DNA of 64,000 bases from Cherax quadricarinatus (lineage: Eukaryota > Arthropoda > Malacostraca > Decapoda > Parastacidae), in contig NC_091341.1 in NCBI RefSeq assembly GCF_038502225.1, forward strand, positions 692,633 through 756,632. The letters run 5' to 3'. The first letter of the stretch is position 1, and every line of letters begins with the position of its first letter. Positions 33,659-45,540 of the stretch are shown here, piece after piece. The position numbers and the translations under genes are program-made. The notes beneath the pieces were generated by a model that was not told the DNA's origin, made no database searches, and saw only the letters and a list, made by a program, of their open reading frames with translations.

Positions 33659-34462
33659 ATGTCATACATAAAGGAATTCTTTCATACATTTTCCAACCCC
33701 ACAATAGAGCGAGAAATTAATGTGAAGGACCTGGGAGTGATAATGTCAGGGTATCTCACTTTCAAAGATCACAACAATATCTCTTCCATATCTGCTAGGA
33801 AAATGAGAGGATGGATAGTGAGAACCTTCAAAACTTGGGATGCGAAGCCAGTGATGATTCTCTTCAAATTGCTTGTTCTCTCTAGGCTGGAATACTGCTG
33901 TAAACGAACGGCCCCTTTCAAGGCAAGCGAATTTGCAGACCTGGAGAATGTACAGAGAATTTTCGCTGCAAGTATAAGTACGATAAAGCACCTAAATTAC
34001 TGGGAACGGTTGAAGTCCCTTGACCTGTACTCCTTGGAAAGCAGGCGAGAAAAAGACATGATAATATTCACTTGAAAAATCTTAGAGGGACTTATCCCAA
34101 ATCTGCACACGGAAATCACTCCCTACGAAATCAAAAGACTCGACAGACGGTGCAACAATCCCCCAATGAAAAGCAGGGAAGCCACAGTACACTAAGAGAC
34201 AACACAGTAAGTGTCAGAGGCCCAAGACTGTTCAACTGCCTCCCAGCATACATAAGGGGGATTACCAATAGACCCCTGACTGTCTTCAAGAAGGCGTTCG
34301 ACAGGCACCTCAAGTCAGTTCCCGATCAACCGGGCTGTGGTTCGGACGTTGGTTTGCGTGCGGCCAGCAGTAACAGACTGGTTGATTAGACCCTGATCTA
34401 CCGTGAGGCCTGGTCATGGGCCGGGCCGCAGGGGCGTTAACCCCCGGAACACTCTCCAGGTA
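33659..34462 (+). mobile_element. Decayed LINE 3' fragment with tail
   Basis: Translated pieces match the end of non-LTR ORF2: VKDLGVIMS and YLTFKDH, LSRLEYCC, LENVQRIF, YWERLKSLDLYSLESRREKD. After a frameshift near 34070 come VSVRGPRLFNCLPAYIR and FKKAFDRHLKSVPDQP. A 3' tail ends in GGGGCGTTAACCCCCGGAAC and CTCCAGGTAG. Stops and the frameshift show it is dead. It is a different family from the element at 4722-8787. Confidence 0.85.
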
Positions 34463-34582
34463 GTTTCTCATTTTATTTGTTTTAATTAGTTTTCATTTGG
34501 GCTCCAATATTGCTCTGTTTGGGCTCTATTATGGATTTATTTGGGCTAGAATACAGAATGGATTACTTTTACATGTTTTCTG

Positions 34583-34930
34583 AATCATTTACACAGATTC
34601 AGAATCATTTACACAGGCTCAGCATTATTTACACAGATTCAGAATCATTTACATACATTCTGGATCATTTACGTACAATCAGAATCATTTACATACATTC
34701 TGGATCATTTACGTACAATCAGAATCATTTACCTACATTCTGGATCATAAACATACATTCTGGATCATTTACCTACATTCTGGATCATAAACATACATTC
34801 TGGATCATTTACCTACATTCTGGATCATAAACATACATTCTGGATCATTTACCTACATTCTGGATCATAAACATACATTCTGGATCATTTACCTACATTC
34901 TGGATCATAAACATACATTCAAGATCATTT
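34583..34930. repeat. 20/40-bp minisatellite
   Basis: About 17 copies of ACATACATTCTGGATCATTT. Toward the right, pairs alternate ATCATTTACCT with ATCATAAACAT, making a 40-bp higher-order unit. Confidence 0.94.
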
Positions 34931-34989
34931 ATAATTATGTTTATATAACTGCTCAATTGATGGTATGTTCATGTAAAATGTTTAAAATT

Positions 34990-36122
34990 TTTCATCTATT
35001 CGGAGTCTATTAGTCTCAGCATTCGGAGTTTATTAGTCTCAATATTTGGAGTTTATTACTCTCAATATTTGGAGTTTATTACTCTCAATATTTGGAGTTT
35101 ATTACTCTCAATATTTGGAGTTTATTACTCTCAATATTTGGAGCTTATTAGTCTCAATATTTGGAGTTTATTAGTCTCAATGTTCGGAGTTTATTAGTCT
35201 CAATATTCGGAGTTTATTAGTCTCAATATTCGGAGTTTATTAGTCTCAATATTCGGAGTTTATTAGTCTCAATATTTGGAGTTTATTACTCTCAATATTT
35301 GGAGTTTATTACTCTCAATATTCGGAGTTTATTAGTCTTAATATTTGGAGTTTATTAGTCTCAATATTTGCAGTTTATTAGTCTCAATATTTGGAGTGTA
35401 TTAGTCTCAATATTTGGAGTTTATTAGTTTCAATATTTGGAGTTTATTAGTCTCAATATTTGGAGTTTATTAGTCTCAATATTTGGAGTTTATTACTCTC
35501 AATATTTGGAGTTTATTAGTCTCAATATTTGGAGTGTATTAGTCTCAATATTTGGAGTTTATTAGTCTCAATATTTGGAGTTTATTAGTCTCAATATTTG
35601 GAGTTTATTACTCTCAATATTCGGAGTTTATTAGTCTCAATATTTGGAGTTTATTAGTCTCAATATTTGGAGTTTATTAGTCTCAATATTTGGAGTTTAT
35701 TAGTCTCAATATTTGGAGTTTATTAGTCTCAATATTTAGAGTTTATTAGTCTCAATATTTGGAGTTTATTACTCTCAATATTCGGAGTTTATTAGTCTCA
35801 ATATTTGGAGTTTATTACTCTCAATATTCGGAGTTTATTACTCTCAATATTCGGAGTTTATTACTCTCAATATTCGGAGTTTATTACTCTCAATATTCGG
35901 AGTTTATTACTCTCAATATTCGGAGTTTATTACTCTCAATATTCGGAGTTTATTACTCTCAATATTCGGAGTTTATTACTCTCAATATTCGGAGTTTATT
36001 ATTCTCAATATTCGGAGTTTATTACTCTCAATATTCGGAGTTTATTAGTCTCAATATTCGGAGTTTATTACTCTCAATATTCGGAGTTTATTACTCTCAA
36101 TATTCGGAGTTTATTAGTCTCA
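34990..36122. repeat. 23-bp minisatellite
   Basis: About 49 copies of GGAGTTTATTAGTCTCAATA + TTT. Sites AGTCTC/ACTCTC and TTTGG/TTCGG vary; the right third is dominated by the ACTCTC..TTCGG form, indicating local homogenisation. Confidence 0.96.
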
Positions 36123-36245
36123 ATGTGCTCCAGTTTGACCTATTTTGAGGTCCACTTGGATCACTTTGTCCTTCCTTTGGGCTCCAGTCAGGTGTAATTA
36201 CTACGCTTGTGTTCCCTCTAGTGATTATTTGGGTGATTAGACAAA

Positions 36246-38440
36246 TATTCTGTTTCAGCAGGCAAGTGTTCAGTTTCAGCAGGCAGGCAAGTGGTCTGCT
36301 TCAGCAGGCAGTCAAGTGTTGTGTTTCAGCAGGAGGCAAGTGTTGTGTTTCAACAGGCAGTCAAGTGTTCTATTTCAGCAGGCAGTCAAGAGGTCTGTTT
36401 CAACAGGCAGGCAAATGTTGTGTTTCAGTAGGCAGTCAAGTGTTCTGTTTCAGTAGGCAGTCAAGTATTCTGTTTCAGCAAGCAGTCAAGTGTCCTGTTT
36501 CAGCAGGCAGTCAAGTGTTCTGTTTCAGCAGGCAGTCAAGTATTCTGTTTCAGTAGGCAGTCAAGTGTTCTGTTTCAGCAGGCAGTCAAGTATTCTATTT
36601 CAGTAGGCAGTCAAGTGTTCTGTTTCAGCAGGCAGTCAAGTGTTCTGTTTCAGCAGGCAGTCAAGTGTTCTCTTTCAGCAGGCAGTCAAGTCTCTTTCAG
36701 CAGGCAGGCAAATGTACTGTTTTAGCAGGCAGTCAAGTGTTCCGCTTCAGCAGCCAGTCAAGTGTCCTGTTTCAGCAGGCAGTCAAGTGTTCTGTTTCAG
36801 CAGGCAGTCAAGTGTTCTGTTTCAGCAGGCAGTCAAGTGTTGTGTTTCAGCAGGCAGTCAAGTGTTGTGTTTCAGCAGGCAGTCAAGTGTTGTGTTTTAG
36901 CAGGCAGTCAAGTGTTCTGTTTCAGCAGGCAGTCAAGTGTTCTGTTTCAGCAGGCAGTCAAGTGTTCTGTTTCAGCAGGCAGTCAAGTGTTGTGTTTCAG
37001 CAGGCAGTCAAGTGTCCTGTTTCAGCAGGCAGTCAAGTGCTGTGTTTTAGCAGGCAGTCAAGTGCTGTGTTTCAGCAGGCAGTCAAGTGTTCTGTTTCAG
37101 CAGGCAGTCAAGTGTTGTGTTTCAACAGGCAGTCAAGTGTCCTGTTTCAGCAGGCAGTCAAGTGTTGTGTTTTAGCAGGCAGTCAAGTGTTGTGTTTTAG
37201 CAGGCAGTCAAGTGCTGTGTTTTAGCAGGCAGTCAAGTGCTGTGTTTCAGCAGGCAGTCAAGTGTTCTGTTTCAGCAGGCAGTCAAGTGTTCTGTTTCAG
37301 CAGGCAGTCAAGTGCTGTGTTTCAGCAGGCAGTCAAGTGCTGTGTTTTAGCAGGCAGTAAAGTGCTGTGTTTTAGCAGGCAGTCAAGTGTTCTGTTTCAG
37401 CAGGCAGTCAAGTGCTGTGTTTCAGCAGGCAGTCAAGTGCTGTGTTTTAGCAGGCAGTCAAGTGCTGTGTTTCAGCAGGCAGTCAAGTGTTCTGTTTCAG
37501 CAGGCAGTCAAGTGTTCTGTTTCAGCAGGCAGTCAAGTGTTGCGTTTCAGCAGGCAGTCAAGTGTCCTGTTTCAGCAGGCAGTCAAGTGCTGTGTTTTAG
37601 CAGGCAGTCAAGTGCTGTGTTTCAGCAGGCAGTCAAGTGTTCTGTTTCAGCAGGCAGTCAAGTGTTGTGTTTCAGCAGGCAGTCAAGTGTCCTGTTTCAG
37701 CAGGCAGTCAAGTGTTGTGTTTTAGCAGGCAGTCAAGTGTTGTGTTTTAGCAGGCAGTCAAGTGCTGTGTTTTAGCAGGCAGTCAAGTGCTGTGTTTCAG
37801 CAGGCAGTCAAGTGTTCTGTTTCAGCAGGCAGTCAAGTGTTCTGTTTCAGCAGGCAGTCAAGTGCTGTGTTTCAGCAGGCAGTCAAGTGCTGTGTTTTAG
37901 CAGGCAGTAAAGTGCTGTGTTTTAGCAGGCAGTCAAGTGTTCTGTTTCAGCAGGCAGTCAAGTGCTGTGTTTCAGCAGGCAGTCAAGTGCTGTGTTTTAG
38001 CAGGCAGTCAAGTGCTGTGTTTCAGCAGGCAGTCAAGTGTTCTGTTTCAGCAGGCAGTCAAGTGTTCTGTTTCAGCAGGCAGTCAAGTGCTGTGTTTCAG
38101 CAGGCAGTCAAGTGTTCTGTTTCAGCAGGCAGTCAAGTGTTCTGTTTCAGCAGGCAGTCAAGTGTTGTGTTTTAGCAGGCAGTCAAGTGTTGTGTTTTAG
38201 CAGGCAGTCAAGTGTTGTGTTTTAGCAGGCAGTCAAGTGCTGTGTTTCAGCAGGCAGGCAAGTGTTGTGTTTTAGCAGGCAGTCAAGTGCTGTGTTTCAG
38301 CAGGCAGTCAAGTGTTGTGTTTTAGCAGGCAGTCAAGTGTTGTGTTTCAGCAGGAAGGCAAGTGTTCTGTTTTAGCAGGCAGTCAAGTGCTGTGTTTCAG
38401 CAGGCAGACAAGTGTTCTGTTTTAGCAGGCAAGCAAGTAT
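36246..38440. repeat. 25-bp minisatellite with a 550-bp higher-order duplication
   Basis: About 88 copies of GTTCTGTTTCAGCAGGCAGT + CAAGT, with GTT/GCT, CTG/GTG and TTCAG/TTTAG variants. A block of about 22 units around 37000-37540 recurs 550 bp later with the same variant order, including the rare GCAGTAAAGTG unit at about 37366 and 37916. The Cys/Ser/Gln-rich frames are artefacts of the period. Confidence 0.96.
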
Positions 38441-38714
38441 GCTTCAGCAGGCATGAAAGCTTTCTGTCTTATTAGAGCACTTTCCTGCTTGCCTGCCTGC
38501 TTGTTCAAATTTAATGCCCTTGTTATATTTTTCAATGGTCTAGGAATTATTTTCCTCCATTAAAATGTTAGCACTATTTATTGGAGTCTTGAGTTTTGTA
38601 ATTTCTAAGCACTCAGCAGAAGCACCTTCACTTATCACCTTTACTGACCCGTAACACTAACATATATATACCGTTAACAATACTACGACCACCCGTGTTA
38701 CTGGGTACCTGATG
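38441..38714. other. Spacer, nothing recognised
   Basis: Unique sequence between the 25-bp array and the SINE. Confidence 0.45.
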
Positions 38715-38905
38715 TCTGTAGCATTGATGGCTTAGTGGTTAGAAAATCGTGGATTTTGACTGGCTTCCCAGGAGGGGGGCTAAAATAACACGGGTTCAAT
38801 CCCCAGCTGGTCACAGTACTGTTAATTGATTAAAACGACTTGTTCGTGGACCAGGTCGCGGGGGCGTTGATCCCCGTAATAACCTCCAGGTAGACACCTC
38901 CGGGT
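38715..38905 (+). mobile_element. tRNA-derived SINE with LINE-related 3' end
   Basis: The 5' part is tRNA-like with an A box (GATGGCTTAGTGG, 38726-38738) and a B box (GGGTTCAATCC, 38792-38802). The 3' part (about 38850-38895: GGACCAGGTCGCGGGGGCGT and CTCCAGGTAG) aligns with the 3' tail of the LINE fragment ending at 34462. It ends at a TA microsatellite. A plain tRNA gene is unlikely because the acceptor and anticodon arms do not fold cleanly. Confidence 0.75.
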
Positions 38906-38910
<5 letters not shown>

Positions 38911-38980
<70 letters not shown>

Positions 38981-38994
38981 TATATATATATATA
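38911..38994. repeat. (TA)n microsatellite, left of a TIR element
   Basis: About 40 TA dinucleotides with one GATA interruption; the partner tract lies at 39384-39470. Confidence 0.97.
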
Positions 38995-39380
38995 TGTCGT
39001 GCCGAATAGGCAGAACTTGCTATCTTCGCTTAAATAGCAACGCTCATCTTGCCATATAGGACAAGTGAAAATTTGTGTATGCAATAATTTCGCCAAAATC
39101 ATTCTTAACCTAATGAAAAAATTATATTTCACTGTGTTTATTTAGTATTAAATTATTGTAAACAAATCTAAAATATATTAGTTGGGTTAGGCTAAAATAA
39201 ATTGCTCTTGTTATAGTAAGGTTAGGTAAGTTTTCTAATATTCTTTTGGTTCAATATTAATTTTTTTTACATTACCTTTAATTTAAAAAATATATCTTTA
39301 AACGTATAAGAGAAAATTTTAGAAAGGACTTAATTTTAAATGAGTTCTTGCTAATTGACCAGTTTTACATATTCGGCACG

Positions 39381-39383
<3 letters not shown>
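38995..39383. mobile_element. MITE-like element with 13-bp terminal inverted repeats
   Basis: GTCGTGCCGAATA at 38996-39008 is the exact reverse complement of TATTCGGCACGAC at 39370-39382. The 387-bp AT-rich interior has no coding capacity. Both sides are TA microsatellite, consistent with insertion into, or seeding of, a (TA)n tract. Superfamily not determined; a TA target would fit Tc1/mariner-like elements. Confidence 0.8.

Positions 39384-39470
<87 letters not shown>
39384..39470. repeat. (TA)n microsatellite, right of a TIR element
   Basis: About 42 TA dinucleotides, matching the tract on the other side of the MITE-like element. Confidence 0.97.
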
Positions 39471-39471
<1 letters not shown>

Positions 39472-39627
39472 TAAAACTTGTATAATACAAAAGAATATGT
39501 ACATGGAATATATTTTCAGAACGCAAAGAATATATACATTACATATGTAATAGTATATATAGCTAGTGCTAGTGTTTATCCCTCTCAGAGAGGACCAGCA
39601 TTCCGGGTCATTAGCAGCAGATGGTGT

Positions 39628-39790
39628 TGTAAGCTGGTTGATGTTGCTGGATGGTCCCTGACCAATACACAGGCTGGTTGATGTTGCTGGATGGTCCCTG
39701 ACCAACACACAGGCTGGTTGATGTTGCTGGATGGTCCCTGACCAACACACAGGCTGATTAATGCTGCTAGAGGGTCTCTGACCAACGAAG
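39628..39790. repeat. 40-bp tandem repeat, four copies
   Basis: Four copies of a 40-bp unit containing AGGCTGGTTGATGTTGCTGG and ATGGTCCCTGACCAACACAC; the last is divergent. Confidence 0.93.
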
Positions 39791-40075
39791 GCTACAGTTC
39801 AACTGAACCAGACTGGTGGTGGTGTCACTTAACTGGACTGGTCATAATGTACAGTAACTTCCCCGGTGCTGTCACATATCCCAGCCAGTAGTACCACTTA
39901 AACCAAACAGTATTAAACACATTTTAAGTAGTATTTACGGAAACCAGTGTTGTGGGTATAACACAGCTTGAAACTGCTTTCCTGTGTTTGCTGAATCAGC
40001 CATGATATTATTTTGACCTGACACGCTTAACAAGCTTTGATATTAACCTCTCATTGACTTGTAGTTCTTGTTTTG
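39791..40075. other. Spacer, nothing recognised
   Basis: Unique sequence with no supported feature. Confidence 0.45.
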
Positions 40076-40430
40076 AGTTCAGTCTGTTGTATCTTGATGT
40101 ATTCTGTTGTATTTTCTTGAATTATACTTTGTTGTATTCTCTTGTATTCTGCTGTATTATCTTGTATTTTCTTACATTATCCTTTATCCTCTTGTATTAT
40201 CCTGTATTTTCTTGTATTATCTTTTTAGCAATTGAATTCTCTTGTATTTTGTATTCTGCTGTATTCTTCTGTATTCTGCTGTATTTTCTTGCATTATCTT
40301 ACATGCAGTTGTTTTCTCTTGTATTTTCTTGCATTATCTTTTATTTTCTTTTATCTTGTATTCTGTTGTATATTCTTGTATTATCTTGTATGCTGTTACA
40401 TTCTCTTGTATTTTCTTTTGTTCGATAATG
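40076..40430. repeat. Degenerate T-rich tandem repeat
   Basis: Irregular repeats of TCTTGTATTATCTTGTATT and TCTGCTGTATTCT, period about 9-18 bp. Hydrophobic Leu/Phe/Cys frames result from the T-rich composition. Confidence 0.85.
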
Positions 40431-40845
40431 TCAGTCACTTAGTAGTTTAAGGGAAGTATGTGCGGGTGTGTCACCAGGTACCTCCTGCCTGGGCTCTTTT
40501 TTTTATGTACAGACAAGGTTCAACGTTTTTTCAGATTTCTGTCAGGTGACCTCTCTCCAGTGACCTATTGAAGATTATCTTTGCTCATTAAGTATCCCTG
40601 GAGGAGGTACCTTTAACTGTGCTCAAACACAGTTGCTGCTAATTAGGTATTCCATGAAGGGGTACCTTAAGTACGTTCACACAGTTGCTGCTCATTATCC
40701 CTGGAGGAGGTACTTTGAGTTCACAGTTTCTCCTTGTTAGGTATCCCTGCAGGGATATATTTATGTGATTGTAGAAGTTTTCTTCCTCCAAGGTTTTTTC
40801 GGTTATACCTTGAGAGAGAGAGAGAGATAGAGAGAGAGAGGGAGA
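40431..40845. other. Spacer with short duplications and a GA tract
   Basis: Three degenerate copies of a CTCATTA..TATCCCTGGAGGAGGTACC segment lie at about 40590-40760, and a (GA)n tract at about 40812-40848 directly precedes LINE sequence. Confidence 0.6.
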
Positions 40846-42465
40846 GATTGCTGAGAAGATGTGCAGACCAGCTAGCAGCACCTCTAACTCGCATCTTTCA
40901 GCACTGCCTAGTACAGTGTAAATGGCCCTCTCTATGGAAAGAGGCAAATGTAGTCCCTGTTCACAAAAAGAAGAGCAGAGCAGAAATCAGCAACTACAGA
41001 CCAGTGTCACTCCTGTCAATCACTGGTAAGATCCTTGAGACAATAATCTCAAGACAAATGATAGAGTTTTTTGACTATCACTCACTACTTTGTGATCGTC
41101 AATATGGCTTCAGGAAAGGTTACTCTGCTGCTGATCTGTTGTTAAACCTCTCCACTAAGTGGCACCAGTCACTGGATGAATCCAAAGTCAGCTGTGTGGT
41201 AGCACTGGACATTGCTGGCGCTTTCGACCGGGTGTGACACCAGGGCCTCTTAGCAAAACTTCAAGCACTGGGAATTGCAGGCTCTACGCTATGTCTCCTC
41301 AGTGATTACCTTCATGGTAGATCTCTAAATGTAGTTCTCAATGGAACGGAATCAGCAAGACATCCTATTGGGGCAAGTGTTCCACAAAGAAGCGTGCTGG
41401 GGCCATTGTTATGGAATGTCTACTTCAACGACCTTCTTCATCTCATCCCAGAATCACATGCATATGCAGACGACTGCACACTGACATTCACTTATCCAAG
41501 AGAAGAAATGTCAGCTGCTCTAAGCTACATCAATCACCAGCTGAGAGCTATATCAGCTTGGGGAAATAGATGGCAAGAAACATTTGCACCTGAGAAAACG
41601 CAAATGATGATCGTCTCTAGGCACCATGATGGTAATGCTGGTGCAGTAGTAAGGATGAATGGGAGGGTGTTGGCACCTGGAGAAGAAGTTGATATCCTTG
41701 GGGTGAAATTTGACTTCAAACTAACCATGAAGAACCATGTTGTAAATCTTGCAAACAAGGCAGCCAGGAAGCTTACAGCACTTCGCCGTAACTCGCATCT
41801 ACTTGACAGTAGGGGTTGCAAGATTCTGTACGAGGCACAAGTACGCTCGCACCTTGAGTATGCTCCACTTTCTTGGTTTGCCTGCCCCCCCTCTCATCTA
41901 CGACTGCTTGACAGAGTAGAGAACAGAGCAAGACGTCTCATCTCTCGCCTGGATCCATCCTGGATAGATCTGTCATTTCAGCAGAGCCTTCAACATAGGA
42001 GGGATGTGGGTGGCCTTACTGTTATGTACAAGGCCAATATTGTCAAAGTACCACACTTGGATCCACTTCGAGGACAGCGTGAAACAAGCTTTTATGCCAC
42101 AAGACAGGCAGAAAGCAGCAACTTAACACTGGCTGTACCCTTCTCCAGAACTTCACTCCATCTGAGATCCTATATACCCAGGATGACTTGAGTATGGAAC
42201 ACATTCGTACAGCATAATGATGTCAACGAGATAAAGTCAGTTGATCAAATGAAAATGCTGGCCCACAGATGGCTCCAACTTCATCCTGTTCCCTACTTGT
42301 ATGTCTCATAACAATAAAAATGCTTTCAAATGAGCTGATGTAGTTAACAGCTCTTAGCTTGCAAATATAGCTAGGGATCCTTAACCTGTAAATAGCTTGT
42401 CAATAAAGCTAGGAATCCTTAACCTTGTCAAACCCTGTGTAAAAAATAAAAAAAAAAAAAAGAGA
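40846..42465 (+). mobile_element. 5'-truncated LINE (reverse transcriptase) with poly(A) tail
   Basis: One continuous reading frame, broken by stops, covers most of a non-LTR reverse transcriptase: WKEANVVPVHKK, NYRPVSLLS, YGFRKGYS, ALDIAGAFDRV, VPQRSVLGPLLW, YADDCTLTF, VDILGVKFD, and RSHLEYAPLSW. TGA stops at 41235-41237 and 42189-42191 sit where the family has Trp or another residue, and the usual PQGS motif reads PQRS. The element ends in an A-rich run at about 42446-42463. It is a jockey/CR1-like group member, distinct from the octamer-tailed CR1 at 4.7-8.8 kb. It is inactive. Confidence 0.88.
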
Positions 42466-42595
42466 GAGATACTGCTAGGAAGACTCCAGAATAACAGGAG
42501 AGGGAAGAGATAATAGTGTCAGGTGTAAGGTGCCACCTGAACTGGATCCAGGGAAGCCTGTGTTCAGGTCACCCTGACTTGGTATTGTGTAGGAC

Positions 42596-44806
42596 TGTAG
42601 CCTGTGTGCAGGTCATCCTGGCTTGGTATCATGCAGCCTGTGTGCAGGTCACCCTGGCTTGGTATTGTGCAGCCTGTGTGCAGGTCACCCTGGCTTGGTA
42701 TTGTGCAGCCTGTGTGCAGGTCACCCTGGCTTTGTATCGTGCAGCCTGTGTGCAGGTCACCCTGGCTTGGTATCATGCAGCCCGTGTGCAGGTCACCCTG
42801 GCTTGGTATCGTGCAGCCTGTGTGCAGGTCACCCTGGCTTGGTATCATGCAGCCCGTGTGCAGGTCACCCTGGCTTGGTATCGTGCAGCCTGTGTGCAGG
42901 TCACCCTGGCTTGGTATCATGCAGCCCGTGTGCAGGTCACCCTGGCTTGGTATTGTGCAGCCTGTGTGCAGGTCACCCTGGCTTGGTATCGTGCAGCCTG
43001 TGTGCAGGTCACCCTGGCTTGGTATCATGCAGCCCGTGTGCAGGTCACCCTGGCTTGGTATTGTGCAGCCTGTGTGCAGGTCACCCTGGCTTGGCATCAT
43101 GCAACCAGTGTGCAGGTCACCCTGGCTTGGTATTGTGCAGCCTGTGTGCAGGTCACCCTGGCTTGGTATTGTGCAGCCTGTGTGCAGGTCACCCTGGCTT
43201 GGTATCGTGCAGCCTGTGTGCAGGTCACCCTGGCTTGGTATCATGCAGCCCGTGTGCAGGTCACCCTGGCTTGGTATCGTGCAGCCTGTGTGCAGGTCAC
43301 CCTGGCTTGGTATCATGCAGCCCGTGTGCAGGTCACCCTGGCTTGGTATCGTGCAGCCTGTGTGCAGGTCACCCTGGCTTGGTATCATGCAGCCCGTGTG
43401 CAGGTCACCCTGGCTTGGTATTGTGCAGCCTGTGTGCAGGTCACCCTGGCTTGGTATCGTGCAGCCTGTGTGCAGGTCACCCTGGCTTGGTATCATGCAG
43501 CCCGTGTGCAGGTCACCCTGGCTTGGTATTGTGCAGCCTGTGTGCAGGTCACCCTGGCTTGGCATCATGCAACCAGTGTGCAGGTCACCCTGGCTTGGTA
43601 TCGTGCAGCCTGTGTGCAGGTCATCCTGGCTTGGTATCATGCAACCAGTGTGCAGGTCACCCTGGCTTGGTATCGTGCAGCCTGTGTGCAGGTCATCCTG
43701 ACTTGGTATCATGCAGCCTGTGTGCAGGTCACCCTGGCTTGGCATCATGCAACCAGTGTGCAGGTCACCCTGGCTTGGTATCGTGCAGACTGTGTGCAGG
43801 TCTCCCTGGCTTGGTATCATGCAACCAGTGTGCAGGTCACCCTGGTTTGGTATCATGCAGCCCGTGTGCAGGTCCCCCTGGCTTGGTATCATGCAGCCCG
43901 TGTGCAGGTCACCCTGGCTTGGTATCATGCAACCAGTGTGCAGGTCACCCTGGCTTGGTATCATGCAGCCCGTGTGCAGGTCACCCTGGTTTGGTATCAT
44001 GCAGCCCGTGTGCAGGTCACCCTGGCTTGGTATCATGCAACCAGTGTGCAGGTCACCCTGGCTTGGTATCATGCAGTCCGTGTGCAGGTCACTCTGGCTT
44101 GGTATCATGCAGCCCGTGTCCAGGTCACAGTGGCTTGGTGTCATGCAGCCTGTGTTCAGGTCACCCTGGCTTGGTGTCATGCAGCCTGTGTCCAGGTCAC
44201 CCTGGCTTGGTGTCATGCAGCCTGTGTCCAGGTCACCCTGGCTTGGTGTCATGCAGCCTGTGTCCAGGTCACCCTGGCTTGGTGTCATGCAGCCTGTGTC
44301 CAGGTCACCCTGGCTTGGTAATATGCAGCCTGTGCGCAGGCCACCCTGGCTTGGTATCATGCAGCCTGTGTGCAGGCCACCCTGGCTTGGTATCATGCAG
44401 CCTGTGTGCAGGCCACCCTGGCTTGGTATGCAGCCTGTGTGCAGGCCACCCTGGCTTGGTAATATGCAGCCTGTGTGCAGGCCACCCTGGCTAGGTATCA
44501 TGCAGCCTGTGTGCAGGCCACCTTGGCTTGGTAATATGCAGCCTGTGTGCAGGCCACCCTGGCTAGGTATCATGCAGCCTGTGTGCAGGCCACCCTGGCT
44601 TGGTAATATGCAGCCTGTGTGCAGGCCACCCTGGCTTGGTATCATGCAGCCTGTGTGCAGGCCACCCTGGCTTGGTATCATGCAGCCTGTGTGCAGGCCA
44701 CCCTGGCTTGGTAATATACAGCCTGTGTGCAGGCCACCCTGGCTTGGTAATATGCAGCCTGTGTGCAGGCCACCCTGGCTTGGTAATATGCAGCCTGTGT
44801 GCAGGG
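42596..44806. repeat. 36-bp minisatellite
   Basis: About 61 copies of GTGTGCAGGTCACCCTGGCT + TGGTATCATGCAGCCT. Variants ATCGTGCAGCCT, ATCATGCAGCCC, ATTGTGCAGCCT and GCATCATGCAACCA recur in ordered blocks, so higher-order duplication is likely. From about 44330 the CAGGCCACC form takes over. Because 36 is divisible by three, several frames on both strands stay open for 600-700 residues; these are not genes. Confidence 0.97.
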
Positions 44807-44810
44807 GGTA

Positions 44811-44920
44811 GGTACGAGGTGGAGGAAGGAGGTAGGTACAGGGTGAAAGAAGGAGGTAGGTACAGGGTGAAAGGAGGTAGGTACAGGGTGAAAGGAGGTA
44901 GGTACAGGGTGGAGTACAAA
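44811..44920. repeat. Short tandem repeat at array edge
   Basis: About five copies of GGTAGGTACAGGGTGAAAGG-like sequence, 17-24 bp, directly after the 36-bp array. Confidence 0.88.
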
Positions 44921-45247
44921 TGTAGTGTTAAGACAGGAGATGAATCTATACGGGAACAAGACTGAGATATAAACAACTCGGAAGATGGAAATATGTAAAG
45001 GGAGATGCAGGAAGGGAGAGAGAGAGAGAGTAAGAAGGCAGATAGGAGAAAAACCTTAATATCTACATGAAAATTATTTACTGGGGGATAACAGCAGTCT
45101 AGCTACCTTTGTTTTTATTTTGATGCTAGAAGTTAGGTAAATAAAGCAGAAGGCTCTCTCCCCTCCCTTCACTCCAGTCCCTCCTTCGTCCACTCTGGCG
45201 CAAGGAAAAATGCCTCAGCGATTTCCATAACGGACAGTAAAATGTCT
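44921..45247. other. Spacer, nothing recognised
   Basis: Unique sequence with a short GA run near 45018-45030. Confidence 0.45.
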
Positions 45248-45289
45248 GATAAATTAGACACATGTGCAACTCTTGGGTATCTTTATTGA

Positions 45290-45324
45290 GGAAACGTTTC
45301 GCCACACAGTGGCTTCGTCAGTCC
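45290..45324 (-). ncRNA. Hammerhead ribozyme motif, minus strand (element 2)
   Basis: Mirror motif in the left arm. On the minus strand: GGA-CTGACGA-stem II-GAAA-CGTT|TCC, so stem I here is fully Watson-Crick. Confidence 0.75.
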
Positions 45325-45503
45325 ATACGTAGGAGAAACTTGAAGAACAGGAGAAGAATGAGGTAATCAGTCCCTCAACCTTGAGTCGATGTGTTCAGTC
45401 CATCAATCTTGAATAGAATACCTGATGGACTGAACACATCGACTCAAGGTTGAGGGACTGATTACCTCATTCTTCTCCTGTTCTTCAAGTTTCTCCTACG
45501 TAT

Positions 45504-45540
45504 GGACTGACGAAGCCACTGTGTGGCGAAACGTTTCTTC
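45504..45540 (+). ncRNA. Hammerhead ribozyme motif, plus strand (element 2)
   Basis: GGA, CTGACGA at 45507-45513, stem II GCCAC/GTGGC with TGT loop, GAAA at 45528-45531, then CGTT|TCT. Position N7 is C rather than T, which the hammerhead consensus allows. Stem I ends in a G-U pair here. Confidence 0.75.

Noticed and set aside
38715..38815. A functional tRNA gene
   Set aside because: A and B boxes are present but the arms do not fold as a cloverleaf, and the sequence continues into a LINE-like tail. SINE is the better call.
42516..44681. Open frames over 600 residues on both strands
   Set aside because: The 36-bp period is divisible by three, so open frames on both strands are expected. The encoded 12-residue repeats have no known relatives.
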